Assembly (NCBI GenBank): GCA_021772705.1
Contig: JAJFLN010000579.1
Span: 1 to 6,251 of the forward strand
Length of the DNA: 6,251 nucleotides
Direction: 5' to 3'
Origin: Candidatus Cloacimonadota bacterium
GTDB taxonomy: Bacteria > Muiribacteriota > UBA6191 > JACPRK01
The translations under genes and the position numbers were made by a program. The notes under the pieces were generated by a model that was not told the DNA's origin, made no database searches, and worked only from the letters and a program-made list of their open reading frames with translations. Positions within the stretch are counted from its first letter, which is position 1. Every line of letters starts with the position of its first letter. Below are positions 1 through 6,147 of the stretch, one piece after another.

Positions 1-114
1 CGAACGGATCGGGAAAACTCGGCCATTCAGTCGTCCTGGATGCGGGCATCCATAGTGGGGCGAACGGAGGAGGGGACCCCCTGGGTGACATGCACCCTCG
101 CCGTGCGGGGTGCC

Positions 115-143
115 TTGCTGGAACTCCGGTGTAACGGTATAAT
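115..143 (+). promoter_or_regulatory. Sigma70-like promoter of the pseudopilin operon
   Basis: A perfect TATAAT (138-143) lies 17 nt downstream of TTGCTG (115-120), which matches the -35 consensus only in its TTG. Transcription would start near position 150 and leave a leader of about 20 nt before the GTG at 171. The spacing and the perfect -10 box support a promoter. The weak -35 box and the lack of an extended -10 limit confidence. No other candidate of this quality was found in front of the plus-strand genes. Confidence 0.55.
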
Positions 144-154
144 CCACTGGATAG

Positions 155-163
155 AGGAAGGAG
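155..163 (+). promoter_or_regulatory. Ribosome binding site that fixes the first pseudopilin start
   Basis: AGGAAGGAG ends 7 nt before the GTG at 171. This is optimal spacing for that GTG, while the in-frame ATG at 186 would be 22 nt away. The site therefore favours the GTG start and a 20-residue prepilin leader. Confidence 0.75.
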
Positions 164-170
164 CCTCCCG

Positions 171-1142
171 GTGGCATATGGAGCGATGAGGGTGACTGGG
201 TCAGTCTGGCGTCAGCGTACTATCGGTGGTTTCACGATGGTCGAGTTGCTCGTGGTGGCAGTGGTTGTCGGAGTGATCACGAGCGCTGGAGCCATGGGCT
301 TGAGTTCCCATGTTCCAGGTCTCAAGTTGCGGTCCCAGACGCTCCTATTTCAAAGGGTCCTGTTGTCCGCCAGAGAGCGCGCCATGTCGGAGGGTGTCAC
401 CCAGAAGGTCCGTATCTATCAGACTCGGAGAGTGAACAGCATTCGAGAACTCTTCCGGCGAGACGGCGAGACCTTCGCGCCGGGTCAGTCCACCTATGGA
501 ACACATCAGATGCTCTACGCGGCGCCTGTTGTTGCCTGGCACTCGGAGGACTTCGACTTCTTCTTGCCCTCAACGGTTATGCCGGCGGCTCTGAAGACAG
601 CGGATGAGTATGACGAGGCAGCTCCGGCGTTCCTTCCCTACTATCCCATCATCAGTGCGCCCGTCCTGGATCCGACTCTCTCGAACACGGTTCGAGACCC
701 TACGTCCGGTCAGCTCGTCTGCTTTCCAATATCTCTTGCAAACATGAATCTCTCGGGAGTTGTGGAGCTGGATACCAACATCAGAATCGTGCAGATCAAC
801 GGCTTGACGACTTGGCGTGACGTGGCTCCGTTCTATGGTGACGCGCCCTACACCAATCCCATTCCCCGCAACCCCAATACCAGCGCAGTTTCAGGGGCCC
901 CTCCGCGACCGACGGGGAATCCCTACAGCTTCGATGACCGGATTCTGGATGCCACCTATAGCCCCGATGGGGTGTTCAAGTTCACTCCGGCCCATACCTC
1001 TCCCACCGCCGACTATTCAATTACCTTGGCGACTTCCGGGGGGGCGGTCAATCTGAGTGCCGGACTCGATCGGCAGGATCAAGCCAACAGCGAGGTCACA
1101 ACAATCGTCATCGATCGGAGTACGGGTGTTCCAAGAATCTGA
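171..1142 (+). CDS. GspH/FimT-like minor pseudopilin (prepilin)
   Basis: This is a prepilin-type protein of 323 residues, probably a minor pseudopilin of a type II secretion pseudopilus or type IV pilus, assembled at the inner membrane. A basic leader (residues 1-20) ends in Gly-Gly, followed by FTMVE, so prepilin peptidase should cut after G20. The mature protein starts with Phe and has Glu at +5. Residues 21-43 form the hydrophobic helix. The C-terminus has the GspH-style pattern: YSPDGVFKF (263-271), a strand-rich stretch, then TTIVIDRSTGVPRI (310-323). That match is the basis for the H/FimT call. GspH proteins are usually near 170-200 residues. This one is longer because of a proline-rich, low-homology-looking middle (about 95-260). 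The GTG start is chosen from the strong Shine-Dalgarno sequence 7 nt upstream; ATG 186 is the alternative. It is the first gene of a three-gene operon and overlaps the next gene by 17 nt. The prepilin class is near certain; the H assignment is moderate. Confidence 0.88.
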   Translation: MAYGAMRVTGSVWRQRTIGGFTMVELLVVAVVVGVITSAGAMGLSSHVPGLKLRSQTLLFQRVLLSARERAMSEGVTQKVRIYQTRRVNSIRELFRRDGETFAPGQSTYGTHQMLYAAPVVAWHSEDFDFFLPSTVMPAALKTADEYDEAAPAFLPYYPIISAPVLDPTLSNTVRDPTSGQLVCFPISLANMNLSGVVELDTNIRIVQINGLTTWRDVAPFYGDAPYTNPIPRNPNTSAVSGAPPRPTGNPYSFDDRILDATYSPDGVFKFTPAHTSPTADYSITLATSGGAVNLSAGLDRQDQANSEVTTIVIDRSTGVPRI

Positions 1143-2139
1143 ACAGCCGGGCCGACGATACGCTTCGGGATTCACCTTGATCGAGTTGATCATCGTCATC
1201 ACGATCTCCGCGGGAATCGCCATTGTGCTCTCTCTGTTTCTTCGCATGAGTTTCTCGAATTTCCGGACCATCACCGGAGAGACCGAGCTCGGAGCCAGGG
1301 TACGACACGCGGCAAGGCGAGTGCGTCAGGTTGCCCGGCACTCCATCTCCAGCCTCTGTAACTGGCAAAATGAGCAAGCTTTCGTCAACCGCGCTTTCCG
1401 GAAGGAAGAGACGCTGTTCTTCCTGACCGACATGGATCAGGACCAGAACAGGGAACTTCATTTCATCTGGTTCGATCGGCAGCATGCCCAGCACAACCCG
1501 GCGGGCACGGACAAGCTCATTCACTCCTGGATCGAACCTGCGTCCAACACCGGTTTTGAAACGGAGTTCCAGGCCATGTTGATGCCCCCGGACATGCGAC
1601 TGGTTCCCCCGTATAATCCTCCAGGGTTGGCGGCCCTCATCGCATGGCTGAGAACAGAATCGAATCTCAACACCAGCGGACGGCCAACGTTGCAGCAGGG
1701 CTACGAAGTGTTGCTCGACGGTAGCTTCGGCAGGAGCCAAGCCGGTAGTGCGCCCACCACCGCTGGACTGCCGGTGCGAATTGCTCGATTGGCCGAGCCC
1801 CTGGTGTTTCCAGATGGCCTCCCGTTGCCGTTTGGTGTCGGCTTCTACATCGAAGACGAGATTGTGGTGCGGCCTGGCCCTCCAGCATTCTGGACCATTG
1901 AATCCGGTAATCGGCTGACCAACGAGTTGGCGGCACCAGCTTCGGCACCCGTTCCGGGGCCTTATCCAAAAACGGACGAGACGACCTCTGTCGGGGGACT
2001 GAGTTGCCAGTTCTATCTCGGTCCCTTTATCGATGGAGATCGCGATGGGGTTCAGGCACCCAGCGAGGTCATCGTCGGCGTGTTGACGACATTGAATCCG
2101 CTACTCATCCCGAGCGCGGGAGTCACGGACACGAATTGA
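1126..2139 (+). CDS. GspJ/PilW-like minor pseudopilin (prepilin)
   Basis: This is a prepilin-like protein of 337 residues from the GTG at 1126. GGAG at 1117-1120 sits 5 nt ahead of that GTG. An in-frame ATG at 1057 exists but would give an overlong leader lying inside the previous gene. The leader is 15 residues (cut after G15 in YASG), then FTLIE with Glu at +5 and a hydrophobic helix to about residue 38. An Arg-rich amphipathic segment follows (about 57-72: ARVRHAARRVRQVARH). The TDMDQDQNRELHFIWF stretch (101-116) resembles the Asp-rich turn and strand of PilW/GspJ-type proteins. Near the C-terminus, residues 303-314 read DGDRDGVQAPSE, which fits an EF-hand-like calcium loop with Asp at 1, 3 and 5 and Glu at 12. 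GspJ is usually about 200 residues, so this one is enlarged. The gene overlaps its upstream neighbour by 17 nt and its TGA overlaps the next ATG by one base, so translation is probably coupled. Prepilin class is firm; J/W is inferred from the N-terminal helix and operon position. Confidence 0.85.
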   Translation: MFQESEQPGRRYASGFTLIELIIVITISAGIAIVLSLFLRMSFSNFRTITGETELGARVRHAARRVRQVARHSISSLCNWQNEQAFVNRAFRKEETLFFLTDMDQDQNRELHFIWFDRQHAQHNPAGTDKLIHSWIEPASNTGFETEFQAMLMPPDMRLVPPYNPPGLAALIAWLRTESNLNTSGRPTLQQGYEVLLDGSFGRSQAGSAPTTAGLPVRIARLAEPLVFPDGLPLPFGVGFYIEDEIVVRPGPPAFWTIESGNRLTNELAAPASAPVPGPYPKTDETTSVGGLSCQFYLGPFIDGDRDGVQAPSEVIVGVLTTLNPLLIPSAGVTDTN

Positions 2140-3155
2140 TGGCTCGCAACTCTAGAATCCGGATACTCATCTGTGGCTTCCCCGGCCGCTATCGGCGACG
2201 GGCTGGGACGGTGCTGGTTTTCCTCGTCGCGGCCGTGGCCATCGTCACGGTCATGGTACAGAATCTCTTGCAGACTCAAGACGACGTGACCATGGCCTCA
2301 TCGGTGGCCGCCGAGGCAGCGATTGCAGATGCCTTGGCTCTCTCAGGGATCGAGATCATGGCTTGTCTGGGAGACTACAGCGGACCTCCTGACGACGGTC
2401 TCAAGTTCCTCGAAAATCGCCGTCGAGAGTTCGCAATGTATGCCGGTTCTGTGCCGCCAATCTCACCAACATCGTCATTCCAGGCCATGTTCGGCATCAC
2501 AACCGGTCCGGCCGCTCAAGACTATATTCCTCCCCTGGAGTATCCGGCGATTCGGGATGTGGCCCTGAACAGTGTTCCCTTGAGGCGCAACTCCCCGATC
2601 AAGCGAGACAATGACATTCGCCTCGGCATACAGTACCCAAATCTACCGGGGGGCGTTCCTCCTTCTTGGCCCACTCCTGGAGTGCCCTCCTTGCAGTACC
2701 TGATTGTTCCTTACAGCTCGACCCCGCCGTCGATCCTTCCGCGAGATAACTTCTTGCCTTTGACATCTGACTCATTCTATTCCACAGACGGAACCACTGC
2801 CCACCCGGGCTGGCCTGATCTGGTAATCCGGGCGGTTCAGCCCAACCCGGGTTCGACCTCTGTCTTGGCCTGGTGGGGACCGGAGAATGTTGACGACTCT
2901 GACCGGGAGCCCGATGATTCGACGACCCAACAGCGCACCATAAAGATACCTCCGCCGTCATTCATCATTCCTGTGGATGTGCCACGGTCAACGACGACAG
3001 CCTATCGGGGCTTCATCTACGGTTGGTATGCAAGGCGTCCGGGCAGTGGTACAGATTACTACATGACCAGCGGGCGTGTGCGCTTGGTTTACCGCTTCGG
3101 AGGGTCCGAAACCCTCGGTCCTGAGGTCGCGATCAGCAAGACGCAGATCCGGTGA
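2139..3155 (+). CDS. GspK/PilX-like tip pseudopilin
   Basis: The protein has 338 residues from ATG 2139, inside TGATG that also holds the previous stop. The frame stays open upstream to 2004, but that extension lies within the preceding gene. Only a weak GGA (2127-2129) precedes the ATG, so termination-reinitiation is likely. The N-terminus has basic residues (RYRRRAG, 17-23) and then a hydrophobic helix starting TVLVFLVAAVAIVTVMV (24-40). G23/T24 is the likely prepilin peptidase site. Mature position +5 is Phe28, not Glu; loss of that Glu is typical of GspK at the pseudopilus tip. The following helix (about 45-75, DDVTMASSVAAEAAIADALA) resembles the start of PilX/GspK globular domains. Residues 251-260 form an acidic patch (VDDSDREPDD). 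The middle is rich in Pro, Ser and Thr. Being third after H-like and J-like genes fits the usual H-I-J-K order. Family membership rests on the N-terminus and context only; the rest is not recognised. Confidence 0.72.
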   Translation: MARNSRIRILICGFPGRYRRRAGTVLVFLVAAVAIVTVMVQNLLQTQDDVTMASSVAAEAAIADALALSGIEIMACLGDYSGPPDDGLKFLENRRREFAMYAGSVPPISPTSSFQAMFGITTGPAAQDYIPPLEYPAIRDVALNSVPLRRNSPIKRDNDIRLGIQYPNLPGGVPPSWPTPGVPSLQYLIVPYSSTPPSILPRDNFLPLTSDSFYSTDGTTAHPGWPDLVIRAVQPNPGSTSVLAWWGPENVDDSDREPDDSTTQQRTIKIPPPSFIIPVDVPRSTTTAYRGFIYGWYARRPGSGTDYYMTSGRVRLVYRFGGSETLGPEVAISKTQIR

Positions 3156-3158
3156 CGG

Positions 3159-3938
3159 CTACTCGGGATACACTCCCAGGGCGCCCACAGGGTAGGTCGA
3201 GTTGTACAGATCCCGTGGCGTTGTGGTCTCGGCGGCCCTTCCCCACAGAGCCTCCGAGGGACTTGGGATGAGAGTCGAAATCCTGTCATCTATCACGCCT
3301 AGTTGAGTCTTATCACCAGGCCACAGGAGGCTCCTCCAGGTGCGAGTCGTTACCGGAGTGGTAGTGCTGCTAGGCCGATGATTGGCCAGGATGACAGGTA
3401 CGATGATGCTCTCGGTCCCCGTGGCGCCATAGAGCACCTCCACGGTACATTTGAGAATTCTTGGAGAAATCGTCTCTGACGCAGTACGGCCCAGGCTGAC
3501 GAGCGTGTAGGATCGACGGTAGTCGAACCAGGGACTGAACTGTATCGGGTCGGGCTGGCCTGCCGTGCCGATGAAGGGGTTGAAGGGATCGTCTGTGAGA
3601 GCGCCAGCGGCGGTGACCGTCAGCGTCACGTCTGTGGAGTCCGGGTAGACTCCAGGAGGTAGAGGGGTGGGCTCCCACTCATAGGGACCCCCACCGGGAG
3701 GGAGAGAAGATCGCCTGACGATTCCCCACCAGTGGGCGAAGCCACCGTTGATGAGCAACTCTGTTCCTTCTTCCGCATACATCGCGGCGAGGGACTTGTT
3801 CATTTCTGACTTATGGCGCTTCATCTGGCGCGACAGAGCACCGGTCAGAGCCGGAACGGTGATCCCCACCAGGAGGGTCACGATGACCAGCTCGATCATC
3901 GTGACGCCCAGTCTTCTGTAGCCGGGTCGCAAGTTCAT
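3159..3938 (-). CDS. Prepilin-like protein, possibly GspI/PilV-type minor pseudopilin
   Basis: This minus-strand gene encodes 259 residues. A short leader MNLRPGYRRLG is followed by VTMIELVIVTLLVGITVPAL, so cleavage should occur after G11, leaving Val at +1 and Glu at +5 with one membrane helix (about 12-34). A Lys/Arg-rich amphipathic helix follows (36-62, ending YAEEGTELLIN), where GspI/PilV proteins have an alpha-helix of similar character. Strands around 162-183 (LKCTVEVLYGATG) resemble the beta core of minor pilins. The C-terminus is Thr/Ser/Pro-rich (188-245). There is a single cysteine, C164. The ATG overlaps the stop of the upstream ligase gene as ATGA. Only a poor AAG-type ribosome site lies upstream, so coupling to the ligase is expected. 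Its stop lies 3 nt from the stop of the convergent GspK-like gene. Prepilin class is firm. The I/V label is a guess from which member is missing in the facing operon; a substrate-like pilin is the main alternative. Confidence 0.86.
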   Translation of the reverse strand: MNLRPGYRRLGVTMIELVIVTLLVGITVPALTGALSRQMKRHKSEMNKSLAAMYAEEGTELLINGGFAHWWGIVRRSSLPPGGGPYEWEPTPLPPGVYPDSTDVTLTVTAAGALTDDPFNPFIGTAGQPDPIQFSPWFDYRRSYTLVSLGRTASETISPRILKCTVEVLYGATGTESIIVPVILANHRPSSTTTPVTTRTWRSLLWPGDKTQLGVIDDRISTLIPSPSEALWGRAAETTTPRDLYNSTYPVGALGVYPE

Positions 3939-5662
3939 CTTCTGTGGTCTCTATGCATCTGCTCCAGCTGATGGAGGTCTCTGGCGGCGATCCAGAACTT
4001 GGGGTTGATGTTCAGGGCGGTGGACAGGATCTCTTGCCCCTTTGCGAAGTCATTTACACTTATATATAGTCTTGCGAGATTGTACAACAGGCTCGGATTG
4101 AAGGGATCCAGGCGAAGGGCTTCCAGATAGGCCTTCTCGCTGTTGATCGGATCCCCCATCAGCATGTAATTCCTGCCCAGCAGGAAGTGAGTCTCCGGGC
4201 TCTCGGGCTCCAGCGCGACTGACCTGAGAAGCCAGTTTTGAGCCTCCTCCGGCAGCCGGGCTTCGTGATAGCTGGCGCCGATCATCCGTGTCCTGTCGGC
4301 CCGGTGACGCTTCAGAGGCAGCCACATGAGATATACCGCCATCAGGACTACCAGTGGTTTCCTGAACCATGAGAATCGGAGATCCGCCTCCGGCGCGCTC
4401 TTGCCAAGGGGCGGCTGGCGGCTGGCGGCGATCCCCACGATGTACCAGAGAAGCATCGATGAGGTCGCGAACCGCTGATCCAGTCCTAGCCCGGCGCAGA
4501 CGATCAGCGCCGTGGCGCAGCCGAGATGGCCCCGAAGGAACGAGCGCTCCTCCGGTGACGAAGCCGTCCGGGAGGCTCTTAACAGAGTAACATAGGCCCA
4601 GATCATCACGGCAGCCCAGGCTCCCAGTCCCAGCAGACCCGTTTCGGCGCCGATGTGAAGCCACTCGGAGTGGGCGTGAGCAGCCCGCTTGTTCTCGTTG
4701 GCGTATATCTGCTGCAGGTAGGGACCGGAGAAGGGCGTGAAGAAGGTGACGAAGTTGCCTGGACCGAATCCGAGGATCGGATGGACCTGGATCATCCGGA
4801 GCGTACCGTTCCAGATGGCCAGCCTCTCCAGGGTGGACCGGCTCCTGGGCATCAGCCGCTCCAGGTCGAGCTCCGAGGGTGGGTGTATGCTCAGGACGGC
4901 GACCAGGATGGCGGCGCCGAGCAGCACCAGGGGGACCCATCGCCGCCAGTTGACCGAGATACCCCTCTCGAGGATCAGGAGTACCAGGAGCGCCGCCCCT
5001 GCGCCCAGCCAGCCTGACCGGGACAGGGAGAGGCCCAGGGCGACCACCAGTACTCCAAGGATGAGTCCGTGGGCCGTGGACTCCCGCCAGTTCCGGCTTC
5101 TGATCAGGCGGATGACAGAGAGGGGCATGGTTGCCGCCAGAAATGCGGCGAGGAACGTGGGCTGCATGAACGTGCCTGTGGCCCGGGTTCCCCAGGGGAC
5201 GCCGAACCGGATGTCGATTCCTCCTGCCAGCTGCTCGATGGCGACCATGGACGTGGCCAGCGCCGCTCCGATCCAGCAGGTGACGATCCACTCTCCTCGG
5301 CGCCCTTCCAGCCGGGAAGATCGGACGAGCAAGTAGAAGAGCAGCTGATAGGTCAGGATCTCCACCTGTTGCACGCTTCGATCCCGCATCTCGGAGAAGA
5401 GAAAGGAGATGAAGTTGGCGATGAAGTAGGCGATGACCGCCAGGTCCAGTCCCTTGGCGAACCCGAATTCCCGATTTCGCCCGAGACTCATCACCAGCAG
5501 CAGAAGAGCGGTCCCGAGCTGAAACGTCAGAACCTTGATGGACTCCACGTTGTAGGTGCGACCCGTGAGGATCAGGGGAGTGCACGTCAGGATCAGGGTC
5601 AGGATGAACAGGGAGGGGTCCAGGAACCTGTCCTTCTCACCTGTATCTGCTGGCTGGTTCAT
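3935..5662 (-). CDS. O-antigen ligase/polymerase (Wzy/WaaL/PglL superfamily) with C-terminal TPR domain
   Basis: This is a polytopic inner-membrane protein of 575 residues from the ATG at 5662. Such enzymes transfer or polymerise lipid-linked glycans on the periplasmic face. About a dozen hydrophobic segments are visible (near 17-33, 43-60, 72-89, 103-113, 125-146, 163-183, 198-213, 217-232, 242-259, 339-360, 378-413, 434-450). Superfamily marks are GTFMQPTFLAAFL (163-175), SLSRSGWLG (212-220), and a large loop (about 260-336) with RLAIWNGTLRMIQVHPILGF (280-299), GPGNF (300-304) and AHAHSEWLHIGAETGLLGLG (328-347). H331 is the likely conserved loop histidine. Three TPR units follow at about 454-487, 488-521 and 522-555; these are a common C-terminal extension for protein contacts. 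The frame stays open to 5824, but that extension runs into an inverted-repeat element and is unlikely to be translated. No good Shine-Dalgarno sequence precedes the ATG. The gene overlaps a prepilin gene by ATGA, which raises the PglL/TfpO (pilin O-glycosylation) option. WaaL, Wzy and PglL cannot be told apart by sequence alone. Confidence 0.9.
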   Translation of the reverse strand: MNQPADTGEKDRFLDPSLFILTLILTCTPLILTGRTYNVESIKVLTFQLGTALLLLVMSLGRNREFGFAKGLDLAVIAYFIANFISFLFSEMRDRSVQQVEILTYQLLFYLLVRSSRLEGRRGEWIVTCWIGAALATSMVAIEQLAGGIDIRFGVPWGTRATGTFMQPTFLAAFLAATMPLSVIRLIRSRNWRESTAHGLILGVLVVALGLSLSRSGWLGAGAALLVLLILERGISVNWRRWVPLVLLGAAILVAVLSIHPPSELDLERLMPRSRSTLERLAIWNGTLRMIQVHPILGFGPGNFVTFFTPFSGPYLQQIYANENKRAAHAHSEWLHIGAETGLLGLGAWAAVMIWAYVTLLRASRTASSPEERSFLRGHLGCATALIVCAGLGLDQRFATSSMLLWYIVGIAASRQPPLGKSAPEADLRFSWFRKPLVVLMAVYLMWLPLKRHRADRTRMIGASYHEARLPEEAQNWLLRSVALEPESPETHFLLGRNYMLMGDPINSEKAYLEALRLDPFNPSLLYNLARLYISVNDFAKGQEILSTALNINPKFWIAARDLHQLEQMHRDHRR

Positions 5663-5715
5663 GGCCGGGCCGGGCCCGCCGGCAGCGCAGCCAGGCAGGG
5701 CGGCTGCTCCTCGGG

Positions 5716-5735
5716 AGGCACGCCCGCTAGTGCCT
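5716..5735 (-). repeat. Hairpin in the ligase leader, next to GAGGAG
   Basis: AGGCAC (5716-5721) and GTGCCT (5730-5735) form a perfect 6-bp stem with an 8-nt loop. On the minus strand it sits 3 nt before GAGGAG (complement of 5707-5712). Its place in the leader could affect ribosome access, but this is inference. Confidence 0.4.
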
Positions 5736-5757
5736 GATCCGGGGATTGGAATCTCGA

Positions 5758-5775
5758 CTTGCCACGGATGGCAAG
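5758..5775 (-). repeat. Perfect 7-bp stem-loop in the ligase leader
   Basis: CTTGCCA (5758-5764) pairs with TGGCAAG (5769-5775) around a 4-nt loop. Read as minus-strand RNA the loop is UCCG, which fits the UNCG tetraloop pattern. It lies about 95 nt upstream of the ligase ATG. No T-tract follows it on either strand, so it is not an intrinsic terminator. Confidence 0.5.
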
Positions 5776-5795
5776 ACGGTCGGTCCCATTCGTCT

Positions 5796-5920
5796 CGAGT
5801 TGGTTTCCGTCCCGAAACTCCCAATCCGTTCGGCCCGAGCCTGTCGAGGGCCAGTGTTGGAGCGGCAGAGGCCCCTCGACAAGCTCGGGGTGAACGGGTT
5901 TCCGGACGGAAACGAGTTGG
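5796..5920. mobile_element. MITE-like element (5804-5912) with 8-bp target duplication
   Basis: Two arms of about 43 paired bases face each other. GTTTCCGTCCCGAAAC (5803-5818) pairs with 5898-5913 at 15 of 16 positions. CCGTTC, CCCGAGC and TGTCGAGG blocks (5826-5850) pair with 5872-5897. The left arm has an extra 7 nt (5819-5825), and the centre loop is 17 nt (5853-5869). The 8-mer CGAGTTGG occurs directly repeated at 5796-5803 and 5913-5920, exactly abutting the outer inverted ends. It is not itself palindromic, so it looks like a target-site duplication. With no coding capacity and 109 bp length, the element fits a non-autonomous miniature transposon. The inner motif resembles dispersed intergenic palindromes seen in many environmental genomes (recalled, not searched). 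No parental transposase is identified. Confidence 0.7.
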
Positions 5921-6002
5921 TCCGTGGAGTGAACGATGGCTGCCCTGTCGTGCGTCTGGTTGCTAGGGGCAATACCCCTGAGATAAGACGGATTTTGTTG
6001 TA

Positions 6003-6047
6003 GTGGGGCTCAGCCCCACACCCCGTTGGGGGAGCCAGCTCCCCCAA
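6003..6047. repeat. Tandem GC-rich hairpins
   Basis: Two perfect palindromes lie 6 nt apart. The first is an 8-bp stem, 6003-6010 with 6012-6019. The second is a 10-bp stem, 6026-6035 with 6038-6047, around CA. No T-run follows on either strand, so rho-independent termination is not supported. They belong to the left half of the larger inverted repeat. Confidence 0.75.
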
Positions 6048-6128
6048 ACCCCCAATTGGACTGGTGGGACTAAGAGTAGTGATGAACACTTGAATGACAT
6101 ACGAAAGCTTGACCTGCTCATTGGGGTT

Positions 6129-6147
6129 CAGGGGCCAATGGCCCCTG
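6129..6147. repeat. Perfect 9-bp GC-rich palindrome
   Basis: CAGGGGCCA and TGGCCCCTG flank a single A. It is preceded by ATTGGGGTT (6120-6128), the inverse of AACCCCCAAT (6047-6056) minus one C. It forms the right-hand counterpart of the 6026-6047 hairpin. Confidence 0.7.

Noticed and set aside
1..67. CGAACGGA direct repeat at 1-8 and 61-68
   Set aside because: Two 8-mers with no other shared structure; no array, so not CRISPR or an iteron set.
1..189. Open frame 1 from the window edge to TGA at 187-189, possibly the end of an upstream gene overlapping the GspH-like gene
   Set aside because: About 62 open codons is not improbable at this GC content, frame 3 is also open to 134, neither gives a recognisable protein end, and a promoter lies inside the stretch. 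An upstream gene cannot be excluded.
1108..1740. 210-codon antisense frame in the GspJ-like gene
   Set aside because: It is a composition-driven shadow of a gene supported by a prepilin signal on the other strand.
3100..3116. Hairpin GAGGGT/ACCCTC downstream of the minus-strand prepilin stop, considered as a terminator
   Set aside because: The stem is only 6 bp, no T-run follows, and it lies inside the coding region of the GspK-like gene.
4050..5585. Long minus-strand frame of 511 codons inside the ligase gene
   Set aside because: It is an out-of-frame shadow of the ligase, with Arg/Pro/Gly-rich composition and no membrane helices or motifs.
5740..5800. tRNA-like arm: ATTCCAATCC on the minus strand beside a perfect stem-loop
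   Set aside because: The T-loop match is poor, and no cloverleaf, acceptor stem or anticodon arm can be formed.
5663..5824. N-terminal extension of the ligase (54 residues to an ATG at 5824)
   Set aside because: It is Gly/Ala/Pro-rich, unlike the family, and its first codons lie inside the inverted-repeat element.
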